A DNA stretch of 64,000 bases from Cercis canadensis (Eukaryota; Streptophyta; Magnoliopsida; Fabales; Fabaceae), in assembly GCA_003255065.1 (NCBI GenBank), contig QAOA01003192.1, positions 709,846 to 773,845 on the forward strand, written 5' to 3'. A program made the translations under genes and the position numbers. This document shows, piece after piece, positions 25,620 to 38,041 of the stretch. Each line of letters begins with the position of its first letter. The stretch's first letter is position 1. Under the pieces are notes generated by a model. That model did not search any database, was not told the DNA's origin, and saw only the letters and a list, made by a program, of their open reading frames with translations.

Positions 25620-26104
25620 TTTGTCTTTGGTAACATGTTCATTTGTTTACCCAATTCATTTTCAAACATTTTCCTGCATGTTGAAGAACTATGCTTGCAT
25701 CGATGTCAATTTTGCTGAAAAGACATAGAGAATTCTCCTGGAAGGTACTGACCGTTGAAATTTATTGTTTATGTCATACTGATGAGTATACTGATTTTGT
25801 ATTTTCTGCCCCTATTGCTAAGATGTACTCCCCATACAACCATTTATGCCAACTCATACCAAACTCACACAAATAGTGGAATGAGGTTAAGCATTGCAAT
25901 AACCTATTCACATGCTCAGATCTGAGATACCTTAACTAGTTAATATGATTCATGAAATTTAATAAATAAAAGGTTTAGTTGGTAGTCTAGAAATATGATA
26001 AAGTTATCATGGAAATAAAGCAAGATGAGTTGTGCACTGTGGTCTGCTGTCATTAATTTTTTATTTCAAAACTCACCATATTGTTGTGAACAAGACTTTG
26101 TGGG
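25620..26104. other. 3' flank of the first PPR gene
   Basis: Probable 3' UTR and spacer. No domain-bearing frame recognised. Confidence 0.4.
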
Positions 26105-26394
26105 CATCTGTGTTTATCTTGAAGCTTTATCTGTAATTTTTCATCAGCGGTCATGCCGAACACTATGATCCCAGAGAAACATTTTCCTGCCTGTTAGTTT
26201 AATAATGCCTTTCCATACTTGGAAATCATAATTATGATGTTTTTGCATTTTACTTTGCCCTTGACTCTTTCTCAAATGCAAAGTATAGTTATTTCTTTCT
26301 TTCAACCTTTTAGGTTGTCAAACCATTAATAGAAAATTATGTTTTGGCCATTGGAGTTGCAAGATTCTTCACTTGGGCACATTGGGTCCTTCAG
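26105..26394 (+). pseudogene. Fragment of an ERD2-like (KDEL receptor family) gene
   Basis: Two exon-like blocks on the plus strand resemble the late part of plant ERD2-like proteins. Block one at 26109–26170 reads CVYLEALSV and, after a 1-base frameshift, VMPNTM, matching the family's CVYLEAVSV and VMQNTK phrases; it also contains a stop. Block two begins after TTTTAG at 26313 and runs to 26394, just before a GTTTGT donor: VVKPLIENYVLAIGVARFF, then TWAHWVLQ, matching the family's GVARF and AHWVLQ segment. Upstream and downstream exons were not found nearby. This is a decayed fragment just downstream of the PPR gene. Confidence 0.55.
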
Positions 26395-29300
26395 GTTTGT
26401 CATCAACTGCAAATTTTGGATATGGTTCTATCACCTTGTCCTGCTATTCTGATAATATTCTGGAAATTAAGTGGCATAGAGTATTTTCAGGGAACGTAGA
26501 GGAAGACTAGAACTAGAGAGAAAGAGTATGTGGAGGAAAGACTAAGAGAAAGGTTGTAGATTGAAGCATATTTTGCCTCTTCTATGGTTATTAATAGTGT
26601 GCTATAGCCCGACACAACCTCTGTTGCCTTGCTCATTACATTCAGCCCCGCTATAGCTTGCATTATCATTGGAGTCAAGGATTTTTTATATAATATATAT
26701 GGTGGCATATAGGACGGCTGCTGTCCCATTGCACTTTGCTTTATTGCATATAAGTTGCTAGCTATACAGTTTCCAAAATTTGAGCAATTCAGATAAATTC
26801 TCCGATGGATTCTAACTCCTTTTCAATTCTTTGATCCAGTCCCTTTCAGAAGCCAGAGGATCAGCTGTTGTATCTTAGAGTTCAATTAAAATTGCTGGAA
26901 TCGAGGACAGTCAGGCATATTTCTCCTTGACAATTTTAGAATGGTTAGCTACTGCATTACTAATTATATCTTCCAGTTTTGATATAATTGATAAAGTGAA
27001 ATAAAGTTTTTGTATATGAGTTGGGGTTGGTTTTCACCAGCACAACTTGTTCATTTCATGGACAGCTTATGGAAATGTGACTCATTCTAATCCATTGGCC
27101 AGTTGTTATATTGTATTGACATTGTGGTGCCATAGCTCAATTATCTTTTCTTGATCTCAAATCTGCTAGGAATATCAAAGGCTATGCTGTCATTTTTTGT
27201 GTTAGATACTTTGTTGTACTATGGTAGATTAAATTTGCATTGCCTGGTTGCGAGAGTATGATTGGAAATGGACATTGGACAATAGAGTTTTAAAGATGAA
27301 GGGAAGACTTCGGAGTGCTTAAGTTGGGAGTTCTAAAGTCTTTACTTTTGTAGTCATTTGTTCAAGCCTCTGTTGGGTTTTTGTTCTTTCTTTTGGAAGT
27401 TTTAAGAATCTTGAATGTTTGTGCTTTCTTTTGTTTGAAGTACTAATCTTTATATGGTTCTGGTAAATGCTGCATCCTGCGTTTCAGGACTACTTGTAAA
27501 CCTCTTATTGAAAACACTCACTATGCTTCTTATGTCTAATTAATCAATACTAGTTATACATCGTAATTTTGAAGCCAGGAAATTGCTCAGGCAAGTTTTC
27601 AGTTGAAGCTGTTTTCTTTTATAGTGAAGAAAGATTCTCCATTTTTGTGGATAAACATTTATATTCCAAGCCCTTTTCCAGTTTGGTTTAAGGATATAAA
27701 TTGCAGCGTAAATGTGCCAATTGTGAAGAAATGACTGCTTGATTTTTTATTATTTGCAGCAATTCTAGACAGTTCTTTTCTTTTCAAACTAAAAAAGAGA
27801 GTTTCTTTTGGTAATTGTTTTCTTATAATTCTTATATCACTGTCGAAAAAATGAACAACTTAAACACTTGATAGCCTCTCTAATGAAGGTTGGTCTTGAA
27901 GAGGAAATAAGTTCTTGGTATCTGTATCTTATAATCTCATTGTGGCCTTCCAGATTAACCCAAAACATCTCTGTTACCTAGATTGTAATCAAATTTGTAC
28001 TAGGATGTAGCACTCAAATTCATGGTCTAATAATTTTGTTACCTTTTTATGTTCTTTCATGCAGGTCAAGTTGACAGAAGCCATGACTTATCGCAACGAG
28101 TGTAAGTATCAGATTCCAGCCTCGTCTGTGGCTGATATGAAAATTCTCGTCAGATTCTGTTTAATTGGAAATAATATGGACAAAAGAGTTCAAGATAGAT
28201 AGCGAGATGGACAAAACAAGATTGATGAGATGATAGTGGAGTATTACGGATTGGAAGCACTTTAAATGATACAGTATGATTCAGAATTTTCTCACCCAAG
28301 ATCAAAATGTGACTATATACTTCTATATTTAAATTCTTGTCAAAGCATGAGAGGTGGGGATGGTTGGCTTGCTACAGTTCTGCTGGTATTGGGGTTACAT
28401 GGAAAATGGCACAAGCGAAGCCATGGAGTGTCTAATCACTTTTAAGGTGGGGATGTTTGCAGTTCATTAGCTTTTAGATGCTACTTAGCACATACAAAAT
28501 GAGATACCAGCAAGTGATGGAAAATGGAAACATAAATTTCATGCCAATCTTGCCAATGTCAATCTTATCATAGTTCCCAACGTTGAGAAGGCAATAGAAG
28601 TGCTAATAGAACTATTTCTATATAGGATTATATTAATTTATTTTTGGTATTTGGCTATAGCTTCTAGATTGGAACACGGAATTCACAAACCCTGAGAATG
28701 ACTCCAATACCATTCAACCACAAGCTGCTTGGTATGTAGGATTATATTGTACTAGAACTATGTTTAGAATCACTGTTGCTGTGTTTGAGAACAATTTACG
28801 AACATCTGTTGGTAATTCTTAAATATTAAATGTGTTGGTTCTGTTTTGCAAGTTATCACTTTATTGTCAATGGATACAAGTGTACTCTTACTTATGTAGT
28901 CAAACATATTTTCAAGTTGAAATATTGGTACTTTATGTTGTCTGTTTTTCAGTTCAGCAGCAAGGATCCTCTAAAAACTATTTGGCGGGGAAGCATTAAC
29001 AGTGATAATTAGTATATCTCAAGTAACATAAATGAACTTTCCTTAAAAAGTTTGTTTGAGTTTAAATTTGATATACTATCGGTATAAAATTCTATGCATT
29101 ATCACTAAATAAAAAGTGTTACATCACTAAAATAATTATTTTTTTTTTACAATAAATAATTTTAACAGTTTTTTTTTTTCATATATGATAGTTTAATGAT
29201 TATATAAAAACTTTTACAAGATCAGAATTAACCATTTAATTTAATGACATTGCTTATAAAGCCTAAGCCACATGGAGCAAGAGACTGAGATGCAGCCTAA

Positions 29301-29902
29301 ACTCACTCCCCTACTGCCAATTACACATCACAAATCTTTTTCTTCTGGTTTAAATAAATACCCTAGGCAAGTGACCATTTAAAACATGTTTAATTTTTTT
29401 TGTTTTGTTTTTGGGTTTAAAATAAATGCCCAACCTGATCAACCTAAAACAACCTAAACAGAAGTGATTTGGGATGTTCTTTTCCTTTCAACCCAAACCA
29501 TTTTATTTTGGTTGTGTTTTAAAATTGCCTAAATCCCACTCAATCCAACCCATTAACACCCTTATTAGTGGTGAATAGTTGTGGTTAATCTTTATGATAG
29601 TTGATGATGGAAGAACTAGAGAGAGAGAAAATAACTTGTAAGGTGAGAATTGATTTTTGAAGAAGCTATGTGAAATTACTCTGCACAAAATCAAAATAGT
29701 GGTGCGTGTTTTACAAAATACTGATTTACTTGTTACCAAGTAGTAAATAAAATAGTTTACGGTACCAAAAGATATAATGGTTTACGGTGCACAAAACAAC
29801 AAATTGAGAATTGACTATGGAAAAAATTGAGTTTGTACCTAAACATGCTCGTGAACAAGAGTTTTGTCTTGATATAATAAAGTCACAAACTTTATTTTAT
29901 TT
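26395..29902. other. Long non-coding spacer between the two PPR genes
   Basis: No intact gene or clear repeat was identified. Some splice-like words occur (for example CATGCAG at 28059–28065), so an unannotated non-coding transcript or long 3' UTR with introns is possible, but nothing codes for a recognisable protein. 29080–29250 is AT-rich. Confidence 0.4.
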
Positions 29903-31801
29903 TCACCAATAATCCCTACAAGAACAAACCCCATTTTCAAAATGGTGGAATCTATTGCGATCCCTAACGACAATTCTTCTGTTAGTAATCTTAGCTATGA
30001 GCTTGATCAATGAATGACAATCGATGCAAATCCTCAAATTTTTCACAATTCTCAGTGTTGTGCATGGTTCAGTTGAGATTAATCCATAGCTTATTGCTAG
30101 TCTCTCACTATGTACTGCCAAAGCCCACTCTTTTTGCTCATCATCAAGATCATGTAAAGCCACCTCTATTGCTGCTGAATATCCCTCCAATTTTGCCAAA
30201 TAGTTTAGCTCTTTCAACTTTTTGTAGATTCTTTTCCTTTGAGGGTGTCTAAGGTCTCCTGCAAGAAATTCATGTATTTCATTATTGACTTCAATAGAAC
30301 TACAACCTGGTTCCTTCACAATCCCTTCCTCCTCCATCTTTTCCCTCACTTTTGCTGCCCAATTCCATCTTCCTGATGAAGCATAGAAATTTGACAACAT
30401 AATGTAGGATCCAGAATCTATAGAAGAACAATTACTCAAAAGTTTTGCAACTTTTTCTCCTATCTGAGTATTTCCATGGATTTTACAAGCACTCAACAAA
30501 GCACAAAGCATGGCATTATCAGGATATACTTCCATTCTTTCTATGAAGTTATAAGCCTCTTCAACCCTACCTACCCTACCAAGCATGTCAACCATGCATC
30601 CATAGTGTTCTAGTCGCGGTTCAATCCCGTGATCTCTTGTCATAGAATGAAATATCTCATAACCTATTTCCACCAAGCCTCCATGACTGCAGGCGCTTAA
30701 GACGCCAACAAAAGTGACACTATTTGGCCTAAGATGTTGCTTAATCATTTCCCTGAACATTTCAATTGCTTCAACGCTCTTCCCGTGCATGGCTAACCCT
30801 ACAATAATGGAATTGTAAGCCGAGACATACCTCACTTTCATCTCATTGAACAATACTAGTGCCTCGTCAATATCACCACACCTTGAATACATGTTGATCA
30901 ATGCACCAGCAATGAAATGATTGATCTTGATATCTAACTTGCGCATGTACATATGAACCCATCGACCAAGCTCTAAAGCTCCCAACCGGGAACACGCAGA
31001 TAAAACACAGACAATGGTAACTTCGTTAGGCCTCACATCCTCTGCTTGCATTTCTCTAAAAATCTCCAAAGCCCTATTCAATTCTCCATTCTTGACCAAC
31101 CCATCTATCATTGCCGTCCAGCAAGCCGTGTCTCTAGTTCTAATACGATTAAACACACTCATTCCCTCTTCAACAAGCCCATGATCACAATAACAAGTCA
31201 TCATAACTGTACTCGCAACAACATCTCGCTGAGGCATTTTATCAAACACCTTCCATGCATCTTCAAAATTTCCACACTTCCCATATAATTCAATAAGCCT
31301 CAACGCTATTAATCTGTTTGAACCGAACCCAAATTTCAAAACTTGACCATGAACTTCCCTGCCATACCCTAGAGCAAGATGAAAGACACAAGCTTTCAAA
31401 ACAGAAGCAATTGCATAATCGTCAGGCAAAACAGAATTCTTGACCATTTGAACATACAAGCCAAGGGCATCAGAGTAAGAGCCAAAAGACACAAACCCAT
31501 CAATGAGGGCAGTGTAGAGGTACACATTTGGGTTTCCAGTACATTGAAAGAGCTTGGTGGCATCGTCAATGGAGTTTAACTTAGAGTAGAGTCGAAGAAG
31601 TTCGAAGATGACAAAAGGGTCTTGCTGTAGGCTATGATTCTTTAGGATTTTAGCGTGAATTGATTTAACTTGTTTGATGTCTTTGCGATTCCGCAGCATT
31701 AAATTGATGCTTCTCCGAAGGACTGGATCATTGGAATTGGAATATGAATTTGGTGAGAAATATGGAGTCCCTGTGACATTGGCTACCGTTGAAACACTCA
31801 T
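29903..31801 (-). CDS. OTP80: DYW-type PPR protein, OTP80-like
   Basis: Intronless PLS-class PPR gene, 632 aa, with a true ATG at 31801. The repeat region strongly resembles Arabidopsis OTP80 (At5g59200), an editing factor for plastid rpl23, for example NPNVYLYTALIDGFVS, SVLPDDYAIASVLKAC and LINMYSRCGDI (comparison from memory). After the E/E+ region (KEPGCSSIEVNNEIHEF) there is a full DYW domain with HSE (H564, E566), CIDC (C592, C595) and the terminal CSCRDYW. As I remember it, the Arabidopsis protein is shorter and lacks the DYW domain, so this version would be the complete form. Likely role: site-specific C-to-U editing in plastids. The orthology call needs a phylogeny. Confidence 0.9.
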   Translation of the reverse strand: MSVSTVANVTGTPYFSPNSYSNSNDPVLRRSINLMLRNRKDIKQVKSIHAKILKNHSLQQDPFVIFELLRLYSKLNSIDDATKLFQCTGNPNVYLYTALIDGFVSFGSYSDALGLYVQMVKNSVLPDDYAIASVLKACVFHLALGYGREVHGQVLKFGFGSNRLIALRLIELYGKCGNFEDAWKVFDKMPQRDVVASTVMMTCYCDHGLVEEGMSVFNRIRTRDTACWTAMIDGLVKNGELNRALEIFREMQAEDVRPNEVTIVCVLSACSRLGALELGRWVHMYMRKLDIKINHFIAGALINMYSRCGDIDEALVLFNEMKVRYVSAYNSIIVGLAMHGKSVEAIEMFREMIKQHLRPNSVTFVGVLSACSHGGLVEIGYEIFHSMTRDHGIEPRLEHYGCMVDMLGRVGRVEEAYNFIERMEVYPDNAMLCALLSACKIHGNTQIGEKVAKLLSNCSSIDSGSYIMLSNFYASSGRWNWAAKVREKMEEEGIVKEPGCSSIEVNNEIHEFLAGDLRHPQRKRIYKKLKELNYLAKLEGYSAAIEVALHDLDDEQKEWALAVHSERLAISYGLISTEPCTTLRIVKNLRICIDCHSLIKLIAKITNRRIVVRDRNRFHHFENGVCSCRDYW

Positions 31802-32319
31802 GTCATAAACGCACCTCCTTTTCCCCTTTCGGCAAGTGAAAGTATGAAACTCAACCCCACTTTACATCCCTTTGTTTGAGATGGATATTGATGGAGAGAC
31901 AATCATTTATTGCTCACAACTGTATATAAATTTTAGAGGCAATTATTATATTAGGTGACAATTTCTTTTTGTAAAGTTTTAATTTTTTTTTTCTATTAAC
32001 TAATGTTCATCGCATATTGATAAATATCTTGTATTTTAATGATTATTTCATATTAATAAGTGATCATATCGAATTTCTTAATAGTCATAATCTATTAACC
32101 AATGGTTATCAATGAAGGTAAATTTAGAAATATTACAAAAAAAATGTGACGGAATTTTTTTCTTTGAGTTACTTAACAATAATTTTCTCTAAATTTTGCA
32201 ATAAATAAAATCTAAATTTACTAGGAAAAATTAAGTGAGACTACTTAAACTTACACTCTACTAAATCCTATAACTTATGAGTGACCTTTTTTCCTACATA
32301 CACACGTTTGGTTTCATGG
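31802..32319. other. Upstream region of the OTP80-like gene
   Basis: AT-rich sequence containing the promoter of the minus-strand PPR gene. No other feature seen. Confidence 0.4.
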
Positions 32320-32710
32320 ACTAAGCCAGATCAAGGGGTAGTAGCTCTAAATGTTGATGACAGATCTTTAGGCAACCCAAGCTCTCCAAGTGTGATGAGG
32401 ATGGATACTGGATTCTGAGATTCTCTTTGCATCTTGGGGGAATTAATCACTAATTTTCAAGCAGAACTTCAAGCTATGGTGCAAGGCTTAATGTTGCGTG
32501 AGAAGAGGGTTTCAAGAAGGTTAAGCTTCAAAGTAACTTGCTATAATGTTTTTGGCTTATTCAGACAATTAGTACTCAAGGGAATTTTCATCAGTATGTT
32601 GTTTTAATTTGTGATGTGCAACATCTTCTTGGCTGGGATTGACAAGTGAAGGTTTAACATGTTTACTCTGAGGCCAACTAATATGCTGATTTGTTGGCAA
32701 AATAAAGAGA
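32320..32710 (+). pseudogene. RNase H-domain relic, LINE type
   Basis: In one frame with stops, the sequence reads VVALNVDDRSLGNPSSPSV, then FQAELQAMVQGLMLREKR, and near the end HVYSEAN and YADLLAK. These match the reverse-transcriptase-like RNase H domain (RVT_3) found at the end of plant LINE elements and related 'ribonuclease H protein' genes, where LNVDGS, the AEL helix and EAN...ADxLA are typical. The reading is broken by several stop codons, so it is a relic. Confidence 0.65.
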
Positions 32711-34456
32711 TAAACCTAACCATAATACACGTAAACCCTAGATAACAAGAAGCCTCTTCAAAGTTTATCTTACCACATACAATGACTTTTTGCATGCAAC
32801 AAACTTTGTTTTTCACAGGCTTGGAGAATGGAGAAGATTTAGCGATGCTTATGCATATTACGAAAATCAGACTCACTTGAACACCAACAAATAAATAGGA
32901 GTCCGAATAACCTCACTTTAAAATTGGTTTCGATTCTTTCTGAACAAACCAAATTTTTCATGAAACTATAATTTGTCGTAAAGACTTACTTTAAAACAAT
33001 GATTATCATAAGATCATAGAGATTAAAGAGTCAAGGAAAATTACTCAATCTCATAATAACATCATAGACAATGTTCTTCTGCTGAAAAGTTCAATCAAAC
33101 TAGATCCACAAAATCTAACATATGCAGATATATTCACATACACAAATTAATCTTTTTTGCCATGCTTATAGGCTATGCACTTCCGATAACATATCTCAAA
33201 CGCCTTGGACGAGAGGAAAATGAACAATGCATTTTTCTAGGCATTCCTTTCAACCAGGATATGTAGAGACTATTTTTGAGCCATCTCGAGCAACAAAACC
33301 ATTGGGATGTGCCATTGATTCCAAAGATGACAGAGAATGAGCACTAGTAATGCAGTTATTATGCAATAATGTAAAAATGGTAAACAACACCAAATTCATC
33401 TCTAACTTTTTTTGGGTTAATAATGCGAGTATTTCTATTTTATCAAATTAGACCTGAGACTAATCTCATTTGAAGACATGAGACTAACCTACTTTAGACA
33501 ATTGGATTCATCTATAACCTTCTGACACCATTGCAACCCATGCCTTTATTTATCCTTATTCAATGTCTTATTATTTTTTTTGGTTAAAAGTATAACTCAA
33601 GAATTAATCGTACATAGCTACAGATTTTAATGTAGTTGTTTCGAATGATATAAAACATTGAAAGATAAATCTATTCAATTGACAGCCTTCCATTAAATTG
33701 ATGGGCTTTAGGAAGAATTATTCTAGCTTCTGATATTAGTAAACATTTATTCTAGCTCTTACAGGAGAATTAAAATATATTTGAAGATAAACAACAAAAA
33801 GGAATAATGACAGGAAGGAAGTTTTTATACTTTAAAGGAAATGGCTCAAAATTTGTGATTATTTCATTTGAGACTTTAAATGATGTTCTTTGTAGATTCT
33901 TATGAGTGTATCATTATCAATGTAAAATTCTATTCAGCATGAGCAGTTAAGAAAGAAAGTGTCACATTACTGAAGTATATCTTTACTGATAGCAAAAGTT
34001 TTAAATACTATCAGAGAATCAAAATCAAATCCTTCACCCAAAATTATAAATGAAATATGTCTTGTATTCTCATTTTATTTCACCATAACACTAAATAATG
34101 TTGGTTACTAATTTTAACTTTTCCATGCTTATTGACCATGCAGCTAAAGTTGTATTATAAATGTTTCACCTCATACGAGTCCATAAAGGACATGAACAAA
34201 TTTTAAAACCAAATAGATTATAATTTTGATTTGTACCTAGCTTTAACTAAAAAGTCATGGTAATTATTGAGTGTTTTTTTTTTTTGTGCCAATGCTACAT
34301 GAGGACTATTTTTTAGGATATCACTTGGATGAGATTATCAAATTTTTTTCTAGGGAACTGAACCAAAATATATTTTTTAATTACAAAGGAGCACAAACCG
34401 TTAAAGAATAAGGAAGTGAGTATATGGCAAAAATTGAACTCCTAATATAAGAAATT
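32711..34456. other. AT-rich spacer
   Basis: No gene recognised. It contains one copy (33415–33480) of a dispersed repeat that recurs inverted at 37211–37276. Confidence 0.45.
33415..33480 (+). repeat. Dispersed repeat, copy 1
   Basis: About 66 bp containing GAGACTAATCTCATTTGA. It is similar to the reverse complement of 37211–37276, which contains GAGACTAATCTCGTTTGA on the minus strand. Both are probably scraps of the same mobile-element family. Confidence 0.55.
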
Positions 34457-34459
34457 TTA

Positions 34460-34923
34460 GGGTTTGTTTGGGAGTTTAAAATGAGAGAAAATGAGAGGGA
34501 AATGAAGGGAAGGAAAAGTGAGAGATTTTTCTCTCATTTGTTTGAATGATTAAAATGAGCAAAAAGAAAGAAAAGAAAAGGGAAAGTCCTATTGTAAAAT
34601 ATTTTTACTAGTTTATCCTTTATTATTAAAATAAACATATTTAATATAAAATTAAATAATATAATACACTTATTTCTTAAGAAAGAGGTGAGGAATTTTT
34701 TAAAAAAATAAAATAGTATAATAGTCATTTAAACATATTTTCTCTCCAAACACCCCAATTTAGAGGAACACGAAAATGGACCCAAAAAAAGAGTGTGGGG
34801 GTTGCATCTTATTCATAGGTCTCCTTTCATTTTTTAAGATAAATCTTCCAAACAAAAGAGATGAGAGTTTTATTCCTCTCCTCTCCTTTCCTTTTCCCTC
34901 CAAAGTAACTTCCAAACAAACCC
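34460..34923. mobile_element. Tourist-type MITE (PIF/Harbinger)
   Basis: A 464-bp element with inverted termini: it begins GGGTTTGTTTGGGAGTT and the other end, reversed, begins GGGTTTGTTTGGAAGTT. The similarity extends into purine-rich subterminal sequence on one side and pyrimidine-rich on the other. It is flanked on both sides by TTA (34457–34459 and 34924–34926), the 3-bp target duplication typical of PIF/Harbinger elements. There is no transposase, so it is a non-autonomous MITE. The open frame across its right end is not a gene. Confidence 0.85.
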
Positions 34924-34926
34924 TTA

Positions 34927-35990
34927 GTTTCTACTCTAATCTAAATCCTCTACGGCCATTTGTGCTAGTGCTACATTCCAATTTTGTTTTACTGTTTCAT
35001 ATTCTAACAAAAGAAATGGAACTATCATTTTTTCTATTCTCATTATCTTTTTCTAAAAAAAGAAATAAACTCTTTTCTATGAATTAACTTAAATCCTTAA
35101 ACATTTGTTTGTTATTGAAGAAAGTCAACTGCTTCCCTGCCTGCATCGAATCTCAACCATGAGCATATGCGCAGCTTGAGGCGCGCATGAATCAGAACAA
35201 TGTGATGAGCCGTTGAGGGCAAACAAAAGCTCAATGGGGCAGATTCCATGGCATATCTACGTGACATAAGACTCCATTTAAGTATTCTCCTAAAACTTTA
35301 AAGATAAGGAAAGTTAAATTTATTTATGTGCAAAAACTGATAATTATAAAATCAATATTACATAAGAGTATAAAAATCTTTTTTAAATGAAACTTTTTTA
35401 TTTTTTGTTTATTTTTTCAGCTTTTGTAAGATTTTTTTTTTTAAGTTCGTAAGAGATAATACAATAGAAATAATTTATCCTCTCTTAAAATCTCACTCGT
35501 ATCTAATGGAATTAATTTCAATATAAGACCCACATGATAGAGTGCTAAGTGTCCAACCATTGGGGTATATGCTAGGAACAAGAAATGCTAATAAATATAA
35601 AAAAAAAAAAAAAATTATACTATGTACTAACTAAGTCATATTGATACGTGAAAAGTGATTATATTACTATTTTCTTATTACATTAGTACAAGTTCTAGTA
35701 ATAACTTAATTATTACCATTTTAAATTAAGTGAATATATTGTAGACTTTTCCTCGTAATTAGAAACTTCTGCACATGCAACTTAATTTTGGTAGTTCTAC
35801 TTCTAAGTGACTTAAAAGCTTTTACCATAAGCAACTTCAACGCCGTTTCCAACTCTCAACAGCTTTTTGATTTTTTGATTTCCTTGTAACGTAATTAAAG
35901 TAAGATCAAGATGGGTGTTCATAGCTTCTCAGTTCTCAGAACCCCTTTTGTGTTACAGATTCCCCGTCTGATTCTGGAGTTCTTCTGGAG
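34927..35990. other. Spacer and leader upstream of the DUF707 gene
   Basis: AT-rich, with an A run near 35600. A 27-codon frame at 35911–35994 starts with ATG and ends in TGA overlapping the proposed DUF707 start (ATGA). However, a pyrimidine tract ending in TTACAG at 35953–35958 suggests that part of it may be intronic. Confidence 0.4.
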
Positions 35991-37995
35991 ATGAAGATGG
36001 CCACTCATGTATGCATCTCTCTCTCTTCCCCCTTTTTGGTGTGTAGTGTACATTTTATTTCTGAATTTTATTGATCTTATATGTATGATCAATGTCAAAG
36101 CATGACAACTTTCTTGCTTACAGTAATAAAATTTACATTAAATTAAACTGAATATCCTAAAATCAGAGCAGCAAGGACTCAGATTCAGTAGTTTCAGCAG
36201 CAATTAAATTTACATATATGTTTAAATGGTTTATAAAATGAGGGTACTGTTTCATCAATAAGCTAGAAAAGGGTCTCAGAAAACATATGCATTACATATG
36301 CTCCTATCNCAGAAAACATATGCATTAGATATGCTCCTATCTACAGTTAAAAGTTTTCATGGAAAATTCATAGGAGTTCTATGGTAAAATTTTGGAACAT
36401 TTCATATTAAATATCCTCCTTAATTGGGAATTTTTTTACAAGTTTCAACCTTCCAAACTCTATTCAAATTTTTTATTTACTTTCTGACAAATTTTCAGAA
36501 TATTGAGTATTTAGTTATAATATTGAATTGTCATGACCATGTATTAACCCAAACTTTTTAAATCTGTCAAGATTTCACTTCATAAACTATATCTTACTTT
36601 CAGGAAGATGTTTTGATGGACCCTAAGAAGGAAAGAATATTTCCTTGCAGTTTTGTCTCTACAATATTCTTGCTTTCTACAGCTTTCTTGATTTCAAGTG
36701 CATTTGTAGTAACAGAATATAAAGAGGTACTGATACATAGACTCTGCTACATCATGTCTGAGTGGATAAAATCTTGATTTTATTTTATTAGTATTGTATA
36801 ACTGTCTAGTAAAAGAGGTATATTCTGATAAAAACTAATTGTAATTTAATTTTTTTTTGTGCTTCAGTTGATTCAATCATTAATATGTGATAATTATCTC
36901 TGAAGAGTTACAAATAAAAAAAATTAAAATATACTTTTGTATGATTACACTCATTTCTGCAGATTTCTTTGTGCAGAGGTTCCTAGAGTTGCATTTTGTT
37001 GATCATCTGCTTAATACAAGATCCAAAGCATGTGAGGTAAGATTTAAAATTTGTATTCATGTGACAATTCTTCCCTTCTCTTGTATCTTAGGTTGTAAAC
37101 AAACTTAAGTATACATAAATGTTTGTAGTTGTGGACTTACTAGGTCTTTAGTTTTACATTTTTTATATGTTTTTAGAGCATTGTTAGGAGAGGAGAAATC
37201 ATAATTGCTTTAATCCTCAAACGAGATTAGTCTCACGCCCAATCGGATAAATTGGAGATATACTCGTGATATTAACAAAAATAAAAACTTATGTTGTTAG
37301 GCTGAATGCAGGCCCCATGGAGCTGAGGCATTGCCTAAAGGTATTGCTAAAATAACTTCTGACTTGGAAATGCGACCGTTATGGGGACGCCATAATAAAA
37401 AGGTGTGTCAACTTATGGGTGTTAATCTCAGAAAAAGAATATGGATTTCCAGACTAACTTAACTACTTGCTTTTGATTGAGGGCCATACATTGTTTATAT
37501 CACTTGTTTGGTGCTAGACACTTTTATAAACATACTTTACTTTATAAAACTAGATAGGACTAAGGAGGATGTTTTGGACTTGAATCCTTGTACTCTATAT
37601 TTGGAGCTCCCACCTGAAAGTGTTTTTCTTTTCAAATAGAAAAGAATAAAACAGAAGTTTATCTTTAACTGTTGATTTTTCCCAGCAGTTATATGTAAAA
37701 TTTTCAAGTTTGAAAGAACCTTGATGTCTTTAATTAATATAGTATATAGTTAAAGAATGGGATTTTCTTATCCATCATTGTTGTTCATGTTTGATGCTTG
37801 TATAGGGTTAGCATTTACTGTGAAATTTATATATGTTATAATCATTAGAGCTGGGTTCATGGGCTGAGCCCGGTGGGGCCCGATAAAATGGTGGGCTGGG
37901 TTCCCTAAATGGTAGCCCGTTTAAAACCGGGCCAATTTGGCCCGGCCCGATCTGGCCCGTGGCCCGATCGAGTTTGTGCCGGGTTGGCCTGATTT

Positions 37996-38041
<46 letters not shown>

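Noticed and set aside
34776..35087. 103-codon frame
   Set aside because: It starts inside the Tourist MITE and crosses its right terminus; no homology.
35911..35994. Upstream ORF overlapping the DUF707 start (ATGA)
   Set aside because: A good acceptor at 35958 suggests that its first part is intronic, so it may not exist in the mRNA.
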